Shown here in pieces: positions 52,303-60,653 of a DNA stretch of 64,000 bases. The notes beneath the pieces were generated by a model, which searched no databases, was not told the DNA's origin, and saw nothing but the letters and a program-made list of their open reading frames with translations. Position numbers and translations under genes: made by a program. The stretch is taken from assembly GCF_000731315.1 (NCBI RefSeq), contig NZ_HG938354.1, positions 1,240,001 through 1,304,000 of the forward strand, written 5' to 3'. Every line of letters starts with the position of its first letter. Positions within the stretch are counted from its first letter, which is position 1. This DNA comes from Neorhizobium galegae bv. orientalis str. HAMBI 540. GTDB lineage: Bacteria; Pseudomonadota; Alphaproteobacteria; Rhizobiales; Rhizobiaceae.

Positions 52303-52908
52303 ACGTTTGGCTCTTTGGTTTACATGTCGCCGAGCAATGACTCGAACGCCCTTTGATTGTCACAAGACCGCGGCGGCGCGGAAAAAGGAAGTCATTTTGA
52401 GTTTCTGTTCATTTCAAAACGTGATGACGACGGGGTTGCTTCGGTCCCTTTGACCCGGGCGGCATGGAGGGTATTTCAACTGCTCGGCCAGGATTTGATT
52501 TGCGACGACGCTTAGACTTGTGCAAATCGGCGCTCAATCAATCAGATTGTTCGCACAGCCTCCACCGAACATGTCCGCACGCATCCACAGGCCGTGCTGG
52601 TTGCGGTCCACCCCGGCACCGTCCGCACGAAGCTGGTTGATGGTAACGTTTGTCCTGCTGCACGGAGCAGCCTCTTTTTTTGCAGCGGTGTAATCACAGC
52701 CGTTGTACCACCGGCTTTTCGCGCCTTGCTGATCGACGATGCCGGTACAGAACTCAGCGGGATTGCGCTTCCATGTGCTGGCCAGATTGCATCCGGCGCG
52801 ATCAAGGTCGGGTCGTCGCCGACGCTCGTCCCGATGCTGCGGCGGCCCCATTGAGCTTCCGTCCGTTGCAAGCAAGGCGAGCAAGCGATTTATGACTATG
52901 CGAGAAAG
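52303..52908. other. Non-coding or decayed region upstream of the FabMG-like gene
   Basis: No intact gene. Two antiparallel protein-like signals occupy ~52534-52780. On the plus strand LVAVHPGTVRTKLVDG resembles the PGTV-T segment of SDR proteins. On the minus strand a cysteine-rich frame ending at 52534 includes ASTWKRNPAEFCTGI and GLWMRADMFGGGCANN. At most one can be real, and I cannot decide which. Confidence 0.35.
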
Positions 52909-53178
52909 GAGACGGTTGTCTCGCCGGCCGATGGTCTCGTAGCGCTCGCCTGGAGGCGCGGCCAGATCGCCGTGGACAATGCGCCGCTTTCCTACGTCAT
53001 CGAGGAGATGAGCCGGCATTTTTACGGCCGCATCGTCGTTGCGAGTTCGGCGCTGGCCGACCGCCGCGTCAGCGGCACGACCAAGGTTGCGAACACCGAT
53101 GACGCGCTTGCCTTCGTGACAAAGGCCCTCGGCGTGAAAGTGACCCGCCTCGGGCCCTTGATCGTCATTCGCCAATAG
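52909..53178 (+). pseudogene. C-terminal fragment of a FecR-type anti-sigma/transducer protein
   Basis: An open frame of ~89 codons ends at a normal stop and matches the C-terminal part of FecR proteins: VALAWRRGQIAVDNAPLSYVIEEMSRHF, then RIVVASSALADRRVSG and LGPLIVIRQ (an STN-like domain). FecR senses a TonB receptor and controls an ECF sigma factor. The N-terminal cytoplasmic part and membrane helix are missing, and no fecI or receptor gene is nearby, so this is a stranded fragment. Confidence 0.75.
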
Positions 53179-53862
53179 ACGACATAAGAGGAGGTCGTCG
53201 CGCCGAGCTTCATCGTGGCCGAACTTTGACAGTTCGGAACTTGAAGAAGGTGCCAGACTTAGGCTCTTGAATGGTATCGAACCGGTGGCCACTACATTCG
53301 AGACGCCAACGCCCTGAAAATATAGGGCAATGTCGGAGACGGATATTCAAGCAGCTCGGGCGAGCCGTTCCCCCTAACCGATCCTGAAGATCGACCAGCC
53401 GATAATCATCGTCTTGGTCTGGCGTGCGGCATCTACGAACAGGCGGCTGCAACACACATCGCACATGCTTCCATTTAGTACCGCTCTCGTAGGTTCGCGA
53501 TTGCCCCCGAGCTCCGCCGCGATGAGCACTCCCTCTGAATAAAGCATTCCATCGGATATCTCGCCGCTGGGGATGGCGGACGCGATATAAATCTCATCGA
53601 TATTGAGGAGGGACCGCTCGCCTGGCATGCCGTTTCCGCACCTCATCGAGAACCTCGGATCTTCACATCTCCGGTCGAGTTAGACGCTACCCGCCGAAAA
53701 TCTGGCGCTATAAAGTCGCCACCCAATCGCCAGCAGATCGCCTCGCTATTGCCGCCTAGATAACTTCTGAGAGCCACATTGTCGCCGGATATTTTCCCAA
53801 CCCTAATCAACGGCTGGGCCAACATGCTGTCATTCACGCTGCACCATCAAAAAGGAATGAAA
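53179..53862. other. Region with weak small frames only
   Basis: About 680 bases. A 90-codon minus-strand frame (53374-53646, GERSLLNIDEIYIASAIPSG and a CDVCC motif) and a 64-codon frame (53643-53837) have fairly native codon use but no ribosome site or recognised family. They may be small hypothetical genes or remnants. Confidence 0.3.
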
Positions 53863-54285
53863 ATGATCACTCGTTATATCGCTCCTGCATCGCTGACCAC
53901 TGCCCTCTTGAGCTTGATGTTTCTCAGCAATCCTGCGTCCGCGCAGCAGGCAACTCCAGAGAAGCAGCCGATTCAAGGGCAAGCAGATAGCAATGGTGCG
54001 GCTGGCGCCGTCAGCGATCAGAAAATTGAGGCCTTTGCAGTCGCATATCTCCAGGTGGACAAGGTCAGGCAGGAATATTCGGCCAAGATCGGAGCCACGC
54101 CGGACGCAGCCGCGAAGCAACAGCTGCAGGCCGAGGCCGGCAAACAGATGGTTCAGGCGGTCGAGGCCTCTCCGGGCATGTCGGTCGAGGAGTACAACGT
54201 GATTCTAACAGCCGCGCAGAAGGATCCGGCACTTGTTCAGAAAGTTCAGGAAAAGCTTCAGAAAGCCATACCTGCACAGCAGTAA
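53863..54285 (+). CDS. DUF4168 domain-containing periplasmic protein
   Basis: A 140-residue exported protein with signal peptide MITRYIAPASLTTALLSLMFLSNPASAQ and a helical DUF4168 domain (SDQKIEAFAVAYLQVDKVRQEY, then MSVEEYNVILTAAQKDPALVQKVQEKL). ATG 53863 is chosen because AAGGA lies six bases upstream; ATG 53857 touches it. DUF4168 proteins are small periplasmic proteins of unknown function. No operon partner is nearby. Confidence 0.8.
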   Translation: MITRYIAPASLTTALLSLMFLSNPASAQQATPEKQPIQGQADSNGAAGAVSDQKIEAFAVAYLQVDKVRQEYSAKIGATPDAAAKQQLQAEAGKQMVQAVEASPGMSVEEYNVILTAAQKDPALVQKVQEKLQKAIPAQQ

Positions 54286-54619
54286 GCTGCAAGTTTCACC
54301 ATGATCACCGAACAAATTGGTCTTCATCCAACCGCCTCTGAGCGTTGCAATCTTGGGGCGGCATTTGATCAAAAATCCTTGCCCGAACAAAGCGACGTTC
54401 AGCATGGCAAATGAACCCGACTGCTTCAATCATGGCCCAGCCAGACGGAAGTTGACGTCCCAGGCAAATCAAGGAGAGACGAAAGCATACGATGCGCCTA
54501 TCTCACCGGGTATCACCCATCCGAACGCAGCCGGCCTTTGCTATGCGGGCTGCCCAGTTTTTCAGGCGCAACCCATTGAGCCTCATGAGCCTTCGGCATC
54601 ATGATGATCGTATATACCC
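54286..54619. other. Intergenic, no gene recognised
   Basis: The stretch between the DUF4168 gene and two hairpins carries no convincing coding frame. Confidence 0.3.
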
Positions 54620-54646
54620 GAACCCCCTTCGAACGTGACGGGGTTC
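54620..54646 (+). repeat. Perfect 7-bp hairpin
   Basis: GAACCCC (54620-54626) and GGGGTTC (54640-54646) form a perfect stem with a 13-base loop, 24 bases before a stronger terminator hairpin. The two together could be the 3' part of a small RNA, but no promoter was identified. Confidence 0.4.
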
Positions 54647-54670
54647 ATCGAACAGAGCGAATGGGTGACC

Positions 54671-54704
54671 GCGGCCACCCTCTATACGAGGGGTGGCCGC
54701 TTTC
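54671..54704 (+). terminator. Rho-independent terminator-like hairpin
   Basis: GCGGCCACCCTC (54671-54682) and GAGGGGTGGCCGC (54688-54700) pair with one bulged base around TATAC, followed by TTTC on the plus strand. On the minus strand it lies directly after the stop codon of the racemase remnant, preceded by AAA, so it may have served both directions. Confidence 0.65.
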
Positions 54705-54838
54705 TATTCGCCGCTGACATGCGCTATTACGCCATCGACCACCGGAATGCCGTGCACGCGCTGCAGGTCGAGCGCAAATTCCGCCATGCCGGCACATCCG
54801 AGCGAAACACCCTCAGCAGAGGCCACTGGAGGTAAATC
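54704..54838 (-). pseudogene. C-terminal fragment of a hydantoin/Asp-Glu racemase family protein
   Basis: The minus strand encodes EGVSLGCAGMAEFALDLQRVHGIPVVDGVIAHV and a stop at 54704-54706. LGCAGM with its catalytic cysteine and the IPVVDGV segment are the C-terminal landmarks of hydantoin racemase-type proteins. The upstream ~180 residues are absent, so only this tail remains. Confidence 0.75.
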
Positions 54839-54938
54839 CGTCTCGCACCGTGTAAATAAGCATGCCGCAGTGACGCCACCTGCATCAACAAAAACAAATA
54901 CTTATGTTGCTCGATCGGCACTGTGCCCCTACGCCGCT

Positions 54939-55478
54939 TTACAGTTCATGGCCTGCAAGTTCGCGTCCAAGGATGAAACTAAAGACCGGTTCAGGCTGCC
55001 CTTCGTCCGCTCGCTGCAAAATCGGCGGAGCGACTGCGATTGCCTCTGCATAGCCAGCAAGCGCTTGTGACCGCAGGCCGAGTGCCTGTTCAAAGGCATC
55101 GTCCGGCCGATGTATCAGTTCTCGGAACAACGCCGCCGCGCGTCCGGCGTGTCGCTTGGCTGCGACGCGCTTACCTTCCCTGATTTTTACACCGGCGGCG
55201 CACAGCAAGATCAGGCCTTTGAGGAGGGCGCGGATATCGCTGCCCTTGTCCGCAACCTGCCAAAGCCCTTCCCAAGCCTCATGAGCCTCCCAATAGTAGC
55301 CGTGGTTGAACAGGTCTTCACCCCATGAGAATTCCTCAGATTCAACTGTGGCGACAAGATGCACAGGCTGCATCTGATAACTATGTCCCGCTGGATCGCG
55401 AACAGGATGCGGCTGTCGGCCCGGCAAGTAGGCGTAGGCCGGAAACACTCTGTGGGGAACCAACCGTGGACGGGTCAT
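54939..55478 (-). CDS. DUF309 domain-containing protein
   Basis: A 179-residue protein with a ~40-residue lead and a helical DUF309 core: GEDLFNHGYYWEAHEAWEGLWQ (~53-74), ALLKGLILLCAAGVKIREGKRVAAKRHAGRAAALF. The family consists of small cytosolic proteins of unknown function whose conserved HGYYWEAHEAWE histidines and acids look like a metal site. It starts ten bases after the stop of the preceding minus-strand gene, so the two form an operon. Confidence 0.78.
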   Translation of the reverse strand: MTRPRLVPHRVFPAYAYLPGRQPHPVRDPAGHSYQMQPVHLVATVESEEFSWGEDLFNHGYYWEAHEAWEGLWQVADKGSDIRALLKGLILLCAAGVKIREGKRVAAKRHAGRAAALFRELIHRPDDAFEQALGLRSQALAGYAEAIAVAPPILQRADEGQPEPVFSFILGRELAGHEL

Positions 55479-55488
55479 GGTTTTGCCG

Positions 55489-55905
55489 CTAAACAGATCT
55501 GAGGTGGGCCACCACCCCTCCGGTGATCAGCGGCGAAATCCTTGCGGTCAACTTCCGAGGGACGACCACCTGGGCCACTAATCGGCCGCTGGTGTCCAGG
55601 ACCGCACCCTCGCCCTGCTCGATGGCATCAATCAAGGTTGAAAGATTCTGCCCCATGGCAGCGATATCGTCGGCAGCTTCGGCACATTGCGCCGGATCGA
55701 CATGCCCATGATCCATGGCAACGACGAGGCAGATCAGCAATGCAGCGTCTTTGGCTGATACCGGGCGGTCCGGCAGTGACAGAGTAGTCTCTCCGGCTGC
55801 CCCGGCCGGATCCAAAGCGAAAAGAATCTCCGCGCTCAACAAGAAGTCGCTATGCTGAAGATCCATTTCATCTGCAATCAAACCGCAGAATTGCCCGAAC
55901 TTCAT
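55489..55905 (-). CDS. Hypothetical protein
   Basis: A 138-residue soluble protein, mostly helical with a beta-rich end (DTSGRLVAQVVVPRKLTARISPLI). No family recognised. The start at 55905 follows GGGAGG; the frame extends upstream without a ribosome site. It is co-transcribed with the DUF309 gene. Confidence 0.6.
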   Translation of the reverse strand: MKFGQFCGLIADEMDLQHSDFLLSAEILFALDPAGAAGETTLSLPDRPVSAKDAALLICLVVAMDHGHVDPAQCAEAADDIAAMGQNLSTLIDAIEQGEGAVLDTSGRLVAQVVVPRKLTARISPLITGGVVAHLRSV

Positions 55906-56196
55906 GATTGACCTCCCTACATAATGTCGTGAACTCTCACGAAGGAGAGACCCACCCCTTGTAGATAGCGTCATCGTCAGGAAACACCAGTTATGTCCGC
56001 CGTCGATGTAGGCGGTGCGCCGATGGCCGAGGTAGGCGGCCGGCGCCGCTCGCGGTTATCTCTTTGTTTCCGTCGGACATCCGATACCTTCCGCAATAGA
56101 ATTAACGGAGCAGTGATGCGCAATGTCAGGGGAGGCAGCCGGCTGCGCCAGCTTATTGATTTCGGAAAGCGAATATTTACGCCCCTTGTCAGCAGG

Positions 56197-56556
56197 TCAC
56201 CCTGGATGCCGGCTGCCGCAAATCTGCACCAGATCAGAAAGGATGGTTCTGAGCTCCGGCCACGGCGCTTCCTCCAGGCCCGAGCCGGGGTCCTCTGTCT
56301 CCAGCACACAGTGCAGCTTCGCAGCGATGCCGGCGATGGATCGAGATGAGGTGCTCCACAGCTCCTTTGCCAAGGCGCCCTCGACCTATGCAATTTCCGT
56401 CTCCGCCTTCTTGGCGCTGGAGTAACCGATCCGGGCGTCACCCGTGTTCCAGTTGGCACGGCGTGCCGCCAGCTCCGCTCGGGCCGCTCGTCGTGTCTCC
56501 GCCTGATCGGGGTTCGGGAGAAGGCGATCGATCTCTTCCGTGGTGTAGGCCCACAT
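56197..56556 (-). pseudogene. Hypothetical protein gene interrupted by an in-frame amber codon
   Basis: From ATG 56556 the minus strand reads MWAYTTEEIDRLLPNPDQ and a helical ARAELAARRANWN segment, then a TAG at 56386-56388. The same frame resumes with VEGALAKELWSTSSRSIAGIAAKLHCVLE and PWPELRTILSDLVQICG to a TGA at 56197-56199. Both halves look native and belong together (118 sense codons). It resembles small rhizobial hypotheticals with a central PW motif. Either the TAG is a fresh nonsense mutation or two short peptides are made. Confidence 0.65.
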
Positions 56557-56684
56557 GTGTCAATTTTTATATGAGTTTGATCCGGATTTCCATTTCGCCG
56601 TGATCCGCTCCAGCTGATTACAAGTTGTTTGCGGACAATTCTCTATACCGAGTCTGGTGGGCTAACACGAAACGAAAAAGCGGA

Positions 56685-56914
56685 TCAAATCCTGCTGAAA
56701 CTCAACACCAGACCCTCGATGAAAGCGGCGCGGTTGAGCAGTTTCCGGACGAGGGTCCGATCAACAGATCCTGCCGCTGCGGCCTTGGAAGCAGGTGTCC
56801 GAGCCTTAGCGCCTGGACCGCGCCTTGCCACGTCAGGTGCGGTACGGCTCCGTCATAGGTCAGTTGCGGTGAAAATCCGTTGCCGGAAGCGTCGTTTTTC
56901 ATGTCTCTCGGCAT
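56685..56914 (-). pseudogene. N-terminal fragment of an ornithine cyclodeaminase/mu-crystallin family protein
   Basis: From ATG 56914 (or 56902) the minus strand encodes LTYDGAVPHLTWQGAVQALRLGHLLPRPQRQDLLIG, the characteristic start of this family. After a frameshift (~56750) another frame gives LLNRAAFIEGLVL, matching the LLSRAAWIEGLG segment that follows in intact proteins. The remaining ~250 residues, including the NAD-binding domain, are gone. It lies 60 bases downstream of the GlxA-type regulator gene, which may once have controlled it. Confidence 0.75.
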
Positions 56915-56975
56915 GCCATTCGTCTCGATATCCCTATGCGTCCGATGCCGAACCTGCGTGAGCAGACGCACCAGA

Positions 56976-57998
56976 CTATCCTGCGCGTCCGGAAGCTCCG
57001 GCACACGAAGCCCGGAGGCTCGATGGTGTCTGCCCGAAGACCTGCTTGAACGCCTTCGTGAAATGCGAGGCGCTGACAAAGCCGACGTCGAATGCAACAT
57101 CGATGGTGGCCCGATTGGTGTTTTGCAGCAGTTCCTTCGCACGCTCCAGCCGGATCATTCGATAGGCGGCCCCCGGCGAAGAACCCGCCTTCTCCTCGAA
57201 CAGCCGTTCCAATTGTCTCCGGGAAAGGCCCACCGATTTGGCGAGGCCGGAGAGCGACAGATCGCCCTCGAGATTCTGCTCCATCGTGATCAGCACGGAA
57301 GTGATCCTCGGATCATCGGCTTCTATTCCGATTGGGCGCCTTGCCTGGCAATCCTTGGCCGACCTTGCTCTATCGATCTGCAAGATCTCCAGTGCGTTTC
57401 TGGCGGCGTCGCGTCCGATGTGGCGCTCAACCAAAACATTCGCGAGATCGGCGGCACTGCTCCCCCCGGCACAGGATCCACGGCGGCCATCAAGATGGAA
57501 AAGTCGGTCCGACCGCGCGTTGAGCTCGGGAAACCTCTCACGAAAAGCCTGATAGTGAAGCCAGCTTACGCAAACCTCGTGCCCTCTCATCAATCCTGCC
57601 TCCGCCAGGATGAAAGAGCCGGTGCAAACGCCGATCAGCGGCACGCGATGCGAAGCAGCCTGCTTCAGGAAAGCGATCGTATCCTGATCGACCGGTTGAG
57701 AGACGGATAAAAGACCGCCGACGACGACAATGTAGTCGAACAAGGTCGGGTCCACGAAATCCGATGTCGGTGCCACCTGAATGCCGCAGCTTGACGGGAT
57801 CAGATGCCGGGTACTTCCCAGGACCTGCCAGTCAGCAAGCACTCGACCCGATCGGTCCTTCTGGTCGCTGGCGAGCCGCAACGTGTCGATGAACATGGCG
57901 AATGCCGAAAGTGTAAAGGATCTGGCAAGGACGAACCCGACCTTGAGGCGCTTGGTATCCTCTTTGTGTTCCGCCTTTTTAAAGTGTTCCTGCCGCAT
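56976..57998 (-). CDS. GlxA family transcriptional regulator (DJ-1/PfpI + AraC HTH)
   Basis: A 340-residue regulator. Residues ~18-190 are a class I glutamine amidotransferase-like (DJ-1/PfpI) domain with the nucleophile-elbow cysteine C125 in GVCTGSFILAEAGLM. Residues ~230-330 are an AraC-type double helix-turn-helix (LSLSGLAKSVGLSRRQLERLFEEKAG, IDVAFDVGFVSASHFTKAFKQVFG). Such regulators often control amino-acid, carnitine or betaine catabolism. Its neighbours are a dead cyclodeaminase gene, two SDRs and a betaine-type importer. Confidence 0.9.
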   Translation of the reverse strand: MRQEHFKKAEHKEDTKRLKVGFVLARSFTLSAFAMFIDTLRLASDQKDRSGRVLADWQVLGSTRHLIPSSCGIQVAPTSDFVDPTLFDYIVVVGGLLSVSQPVDQDTIAFLKQAASHRVPLIGVCTGSFILAEAGLMRGHEVCVSWLHYQAFRERFPELNARSDRLFHLDGRRGSCAGGSSAADLANVLVERHIGRDAARNALEILQIDRARSAKDCQARRPIGIEADDPRITSVLITMEQNLEGDLSLSGLAKSVGLSRRQLERLFEEKAGSSPGAAYRMIRLERAKELLQNTNRATIDVAFDVGFVSASHFTKAFKQVFGQTPSSLRASCAGASGRAG

Positions 57999-58038
57999 GA
58001 ATCATCCTTCTCGCCTGTCATTGGCGCGCTGCTTGATG

Positions 58039-58776
58039 TCACTGGGGCAGGCTTAGCTTGGCCATGCGGCCACCGTCTATCGTCCACACCTGCCCTGTGA
58101 CGAAAGAGGATTCAGACGATGCCAGCCATGCAACCAGGCTTGCGACCTCTTCCGGCTTGCCAGTGCGGCCGACGGGATGAATCTTGCGTATGTTTCGCCG
58201 GAAGGCAGCCGGGTCCGGCATGCTTCCAATGAAGTCTTGATTCAGATCGGTGTCGATCCAGCCCGGAGCAACTGCGTTGCATCGAACTCCTTCGGCGCTG
58301 TGATCGACTGCCACTGCCCGTGTCAGTCCGTGAACCGCGGCTTTGGAGGCACAATATGCCGCATGTTTAGGGTTGGAGCCCAATCCTTCGATCGAGCCGA
58401 TATTGACGATCGTGCCGCCACACACACGCAGATGCGGCAGCGCCGCCTTTATCATGACGAAGGGGGCGGTTATGTTCACCGCCATCGTCTTCTGCCAGTC
58501 GTCAAGACTCATCTCTTCGACCAGCGCCTCCTGCATGATGCCTGCATTGTTGATAAGTACGTCGAGCCGGCCCGCTCGTTCATGGACTTCCTCGACCGTG
58601 CCGCTTGCACTCGCGGGGATGGTGAAGTCGGCAGCGATGCCTTCGAACTCATGATCCTCGCCGCGCTGCGCCGTAAAGACGCGCGCCCCTTCGTCCCGCA
58701 GGCGACGTGCTATCGCAAGACCAATGCCGCTGCGTCCACCCGTGACGAGCGCGACCTTTCCATCAAATCTTTTCAT
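58039..58776 (-). CDS. SDR family oxidoreductase
   Basis: A 245-residue classical SDR with TGGRSGIG (12-19), NNAG (76-79), catalytic S128, Y141 and K145 in YCASK, and a C-terminal VTGQVWTIDGG. The start at 58776 is set by an ATGA overlap with the stop of the upstream SDR gene; the open frame runs further upstream inside that gene. The two SDRs form a coupled pair. Substrate unknown. Confidence 0.9.
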   Translation of the reverse strand: MKRFDGKVALVTGGRSGIGLAIARRLRDEGARVFTAQRGEDHEFEGIAADFTIPASASGTVEEVHERAGRLDVLINNAGIMQEALVEEMSLDDWQKTMAVNITAPFVMIKAALPHLRVCGGTIVNIGSIEGLGSNPKHAAYCASKAAVHGLTRAVAVDHSAEGVRCNAVAPGWIDTDLNQDFIGSMPDPAAFRRNIRKIHPVGRTGKPEEVASLVAWLASSESSFVTGQVWTIDGGRMAKLSLPQ

Positions 58777-59504
58777 CCGACCGGCTTTCCACCGTTGACC
58801 TCGACGAGAGAGCCGCACATGTAGCGCGCGGCGTCCGAGGCCAGAAATACAACAACATCGGCTATGTCTTCCGGTTCGGCGATGCGCCCGAGCGGCACGG
58901 TCTTGCCAAGCTCGGCGACGGCGGTGTCCGGATCAAAACCGCGCTTGATGAAACCGGTGCGGAGCATCGGCGTGTTTACCTCGTTGGGGCAGACTGCGTT
59001 GACGCGAATGTTCTGGTGCGCATGATCCATGCCCATGCACTGCGTCAGGGAAGCAATCGCGGCCTTCGTCATGCAATAAACGGCATGGTTGGGACCGGCC
59101 CGCACACCCCAGCAAGAGGACACATTGACGATCGCGCCACCGCCCTGCTTCTCCATGATCGGAATGGCAGCACGGCACAGGCGAAAGGGCGCCCGGACAT
59201 TGACGCCGAGCGAAAGGTTCCAATCTGCGTCTGACGTGTTGACGACGTTCCCGCGGGTGATCACCCCGGCATTGTTAACGAGTATGTCGAGGCTACCAAG
59301 CGCCTGCGCCGCGGCCGCCGGTAGGCCGTCGGCATAGGCATCGTCGAGAAGATCCCCAGGAAATCCGGCTTCCGCCTCGATTGCGGACACGTCCCGGTCC
59401 GCAACCGCGACCCTTGCACCGGCCGAGCGGAGCAGCCTGACGATGGCAGCCCCTATCCCTCCGGCTGCGCCCGTAACAAGCGCTGTCTTTCCGTTAAAGC
59501 TCAT
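58773..59504 (-). CDS. SDR family oxidoreductase
   Basis: A 243-residue classical SDR with TGAAGGIG (11-18), NNAG (77-80), S129/S130, Y143 and K147 in YCMTK. The end reads MCGSLVEVNGGKPVG. The start at 59504 has GGGAAAG upstream; ATG 59519 is in frame but less well placed. It is translationally coupled to the following SDR, suggesting that the two catalyse successive or paired steps, possibly on a compound related to the adjacent betaine-type importer. Confidence 0.88.
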   Translation of the reverse strand: MSFNGKTALVTGAAGGIGAAIVRLLRSAGARVAVADRDVSAIEAEAGFPGDLLDDAYADGLPAAAAQALGSLDILVNNAGVITRGNVVNTSDADWNLSLGVNVRAPFRLCRAAIPIMEKQGGGAIVNVSSCWGVRAGPNHAVYCMTKAAIASLTQCMGMDHAHQNIRVNAVCPNEVNTPMLRTGFIKRGFDPDTAVAELGKTVPLGRIAEPEDIADVVVFLASDAARYMCGSLVEVNGGKPVG

Positions 59505-59597
59505 GACTTTCCCAACCACGTGTTTTCATCAAAGGTAAAGCCGGCGTCTGTCACATCGATAAGAAGCGTGTTTACCGAATGTTGCAGACGAAAAGAG

Positions 59598-59617
59598 TGG
59601 GCGCTTGTGAAAGCGCC
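59598..59617 (-). terminator. Terminator hairpin of the proVWX operon
   Basis: GGGCGCTT (59598-59605) and AAGCGCCC (59610-59617) form a perfect 8-bp stem with a 4-base loop, 11 bases after the proX stop on the minus strand. It is followed on that strand by ACTCTTTTC, a T-rich tail. Confidence 0.75.
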
Positions 59618-59628
59618 CGTCTTCAACT

Positions 59629-60615
59629 TTACTTGGCGGCGTCGCGGGCGGACTTCAGCCAGCTGTCGTAGGTCGCCTGGTTCGCCTTGATCCAGTTGGC
59701 GACATGGCGGTCAATATCGGCAGATGTCTTTTGGCCGTCCGTAATCAGCTTATTTTCGGCCGAGATGTCGTTGATATCGAGCTTCGCGACTTCGAAAAGT
59801 TTCTTGGCTGCCGGATTTTTGACAAGGAAGTCGTTGCGCGCCACCACGCCGATGTTATCGACGGCAAAGCCGAGGTTCTTTCCATTGAATTCAGTATTCA
59901 GCTTCGCGCCGTCAGGAAGCGAGGTGTAGGGAACGCTCAGCCATTCCACATCCTTGCCGGGAACGAGAACGCCGGACACCCAGTACGGTGTCCACGTGTA
60001 GTAGAGCACGGGCTTGCCGGTCTTGAAGCGGGCGATCGTGTCGGCCATCATCGCCTGGTAGGAGCCCTGGTTATGGGTCACCGTATCGCGGAGCTTGTAT
60101 TCGTCGAGCTCATGCTCAATGACGCGCTCGCAGCCCCATCCCGGGATACAGCCCGCCAAATCCGCCTTGCCGTCTCCATCGGAATCGAACTTCTTTGCAA
60201 TGACCGGGTCCTTGAGCTGGCTCAGGTCATGGACGCCGGAGTCGTATGTCGCCTTGTCGATCAAGTAGCCCTGGAGCGCGCCCGCAATATAATTACCGAC
60301 CCGGCTCATCACCTTTGTACCGCCGGCTTCGTCGAAGAAGCCCTTGTGCAGTGTCTCCCAACTGACTGCTGTGAAATCAGCATCGCCAGCGCCGATCGCG
60401 ACGTGGATAGTCTGATATTCCGCCTCGTTCGGCTGCGCAATCGTGTAGCCAAGGTCCTCGAGCGCGCGGAATAGGATCCGATGCTGGAAAAATTCCTCGA
60501 TTTGGGTGGGCAGCATCGGGCGCACGGTGACGCCCTTACCCGGCTTGTCATTGGCGAGCACCGGCTGAGCCATTAGCGCCAGCGAGAATGCTCCTACAGT
60601 CAACAGTCGTTTCAT
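59629..60615 (-). CDS. proX: Glycine betaine/proline-type ABC transporter substrate-binding protein
   Basis: A 328-residue periplasmic binding protein with signal peptide MKRLLTVGAFSLALMAQPVLA. It has the ProX-specific block FDSDGDGKADLAGCIPGWGCE, including the conserved cysteine pair and acidic DxDxDG loop, and VLYYTWTPYWVSGVLVPGKDVEW, whose aromatic residues form the quaternary-ammonium cage in ProX. The start at 60615 follows GGGAG. It serves the ProW/ProV-like proteins encoded upstream in the same operon. Confidence 0.93.
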   Translation of the reverse strand: MKRLLTVGAFSLALMAQPVLANDKPGKGVTVRPMLPTQIEEFFQHRILFRALEDLGYTIAQPNEAEYQTIHVAIGAGDADFTAVSWETLHKGFFDEAGGTKVMSRVGNYIAGALQGYLIDKATYDSGVHDLSQLKDPVIAKKFDSDGDGKADLAGCIPGWGCERVIEHELDEYKLRDTVTHNQGSYQAMMADTIARFKTGKPVLYYTWTPYWVSGVLVPGKDVEWLSVPYTSLPDGAKLNTEFNGKNLGFAVDNIGVVARNDFLVKNPAAKKLFEVAKLDINDISAENKLITDGQKTSADIDRHVANWIKANQATYDSWLKSARDAAK

Positions 60616-60653
60616 TGTCTTACTCCCAGTTGTTGTTAGTTCCCGAGAACGAC

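Noticed and set aside
52534..52700. SDR-like plus-strand peptide LVAVHPGTVRTKLVDG
   Set aside because: It is suggestive of an SDR C-terminus but lies antisense to an equally protein-like cysteine-rich frame, and no other SDR segments flank it. It was left as an unresolved note, not a feature call.
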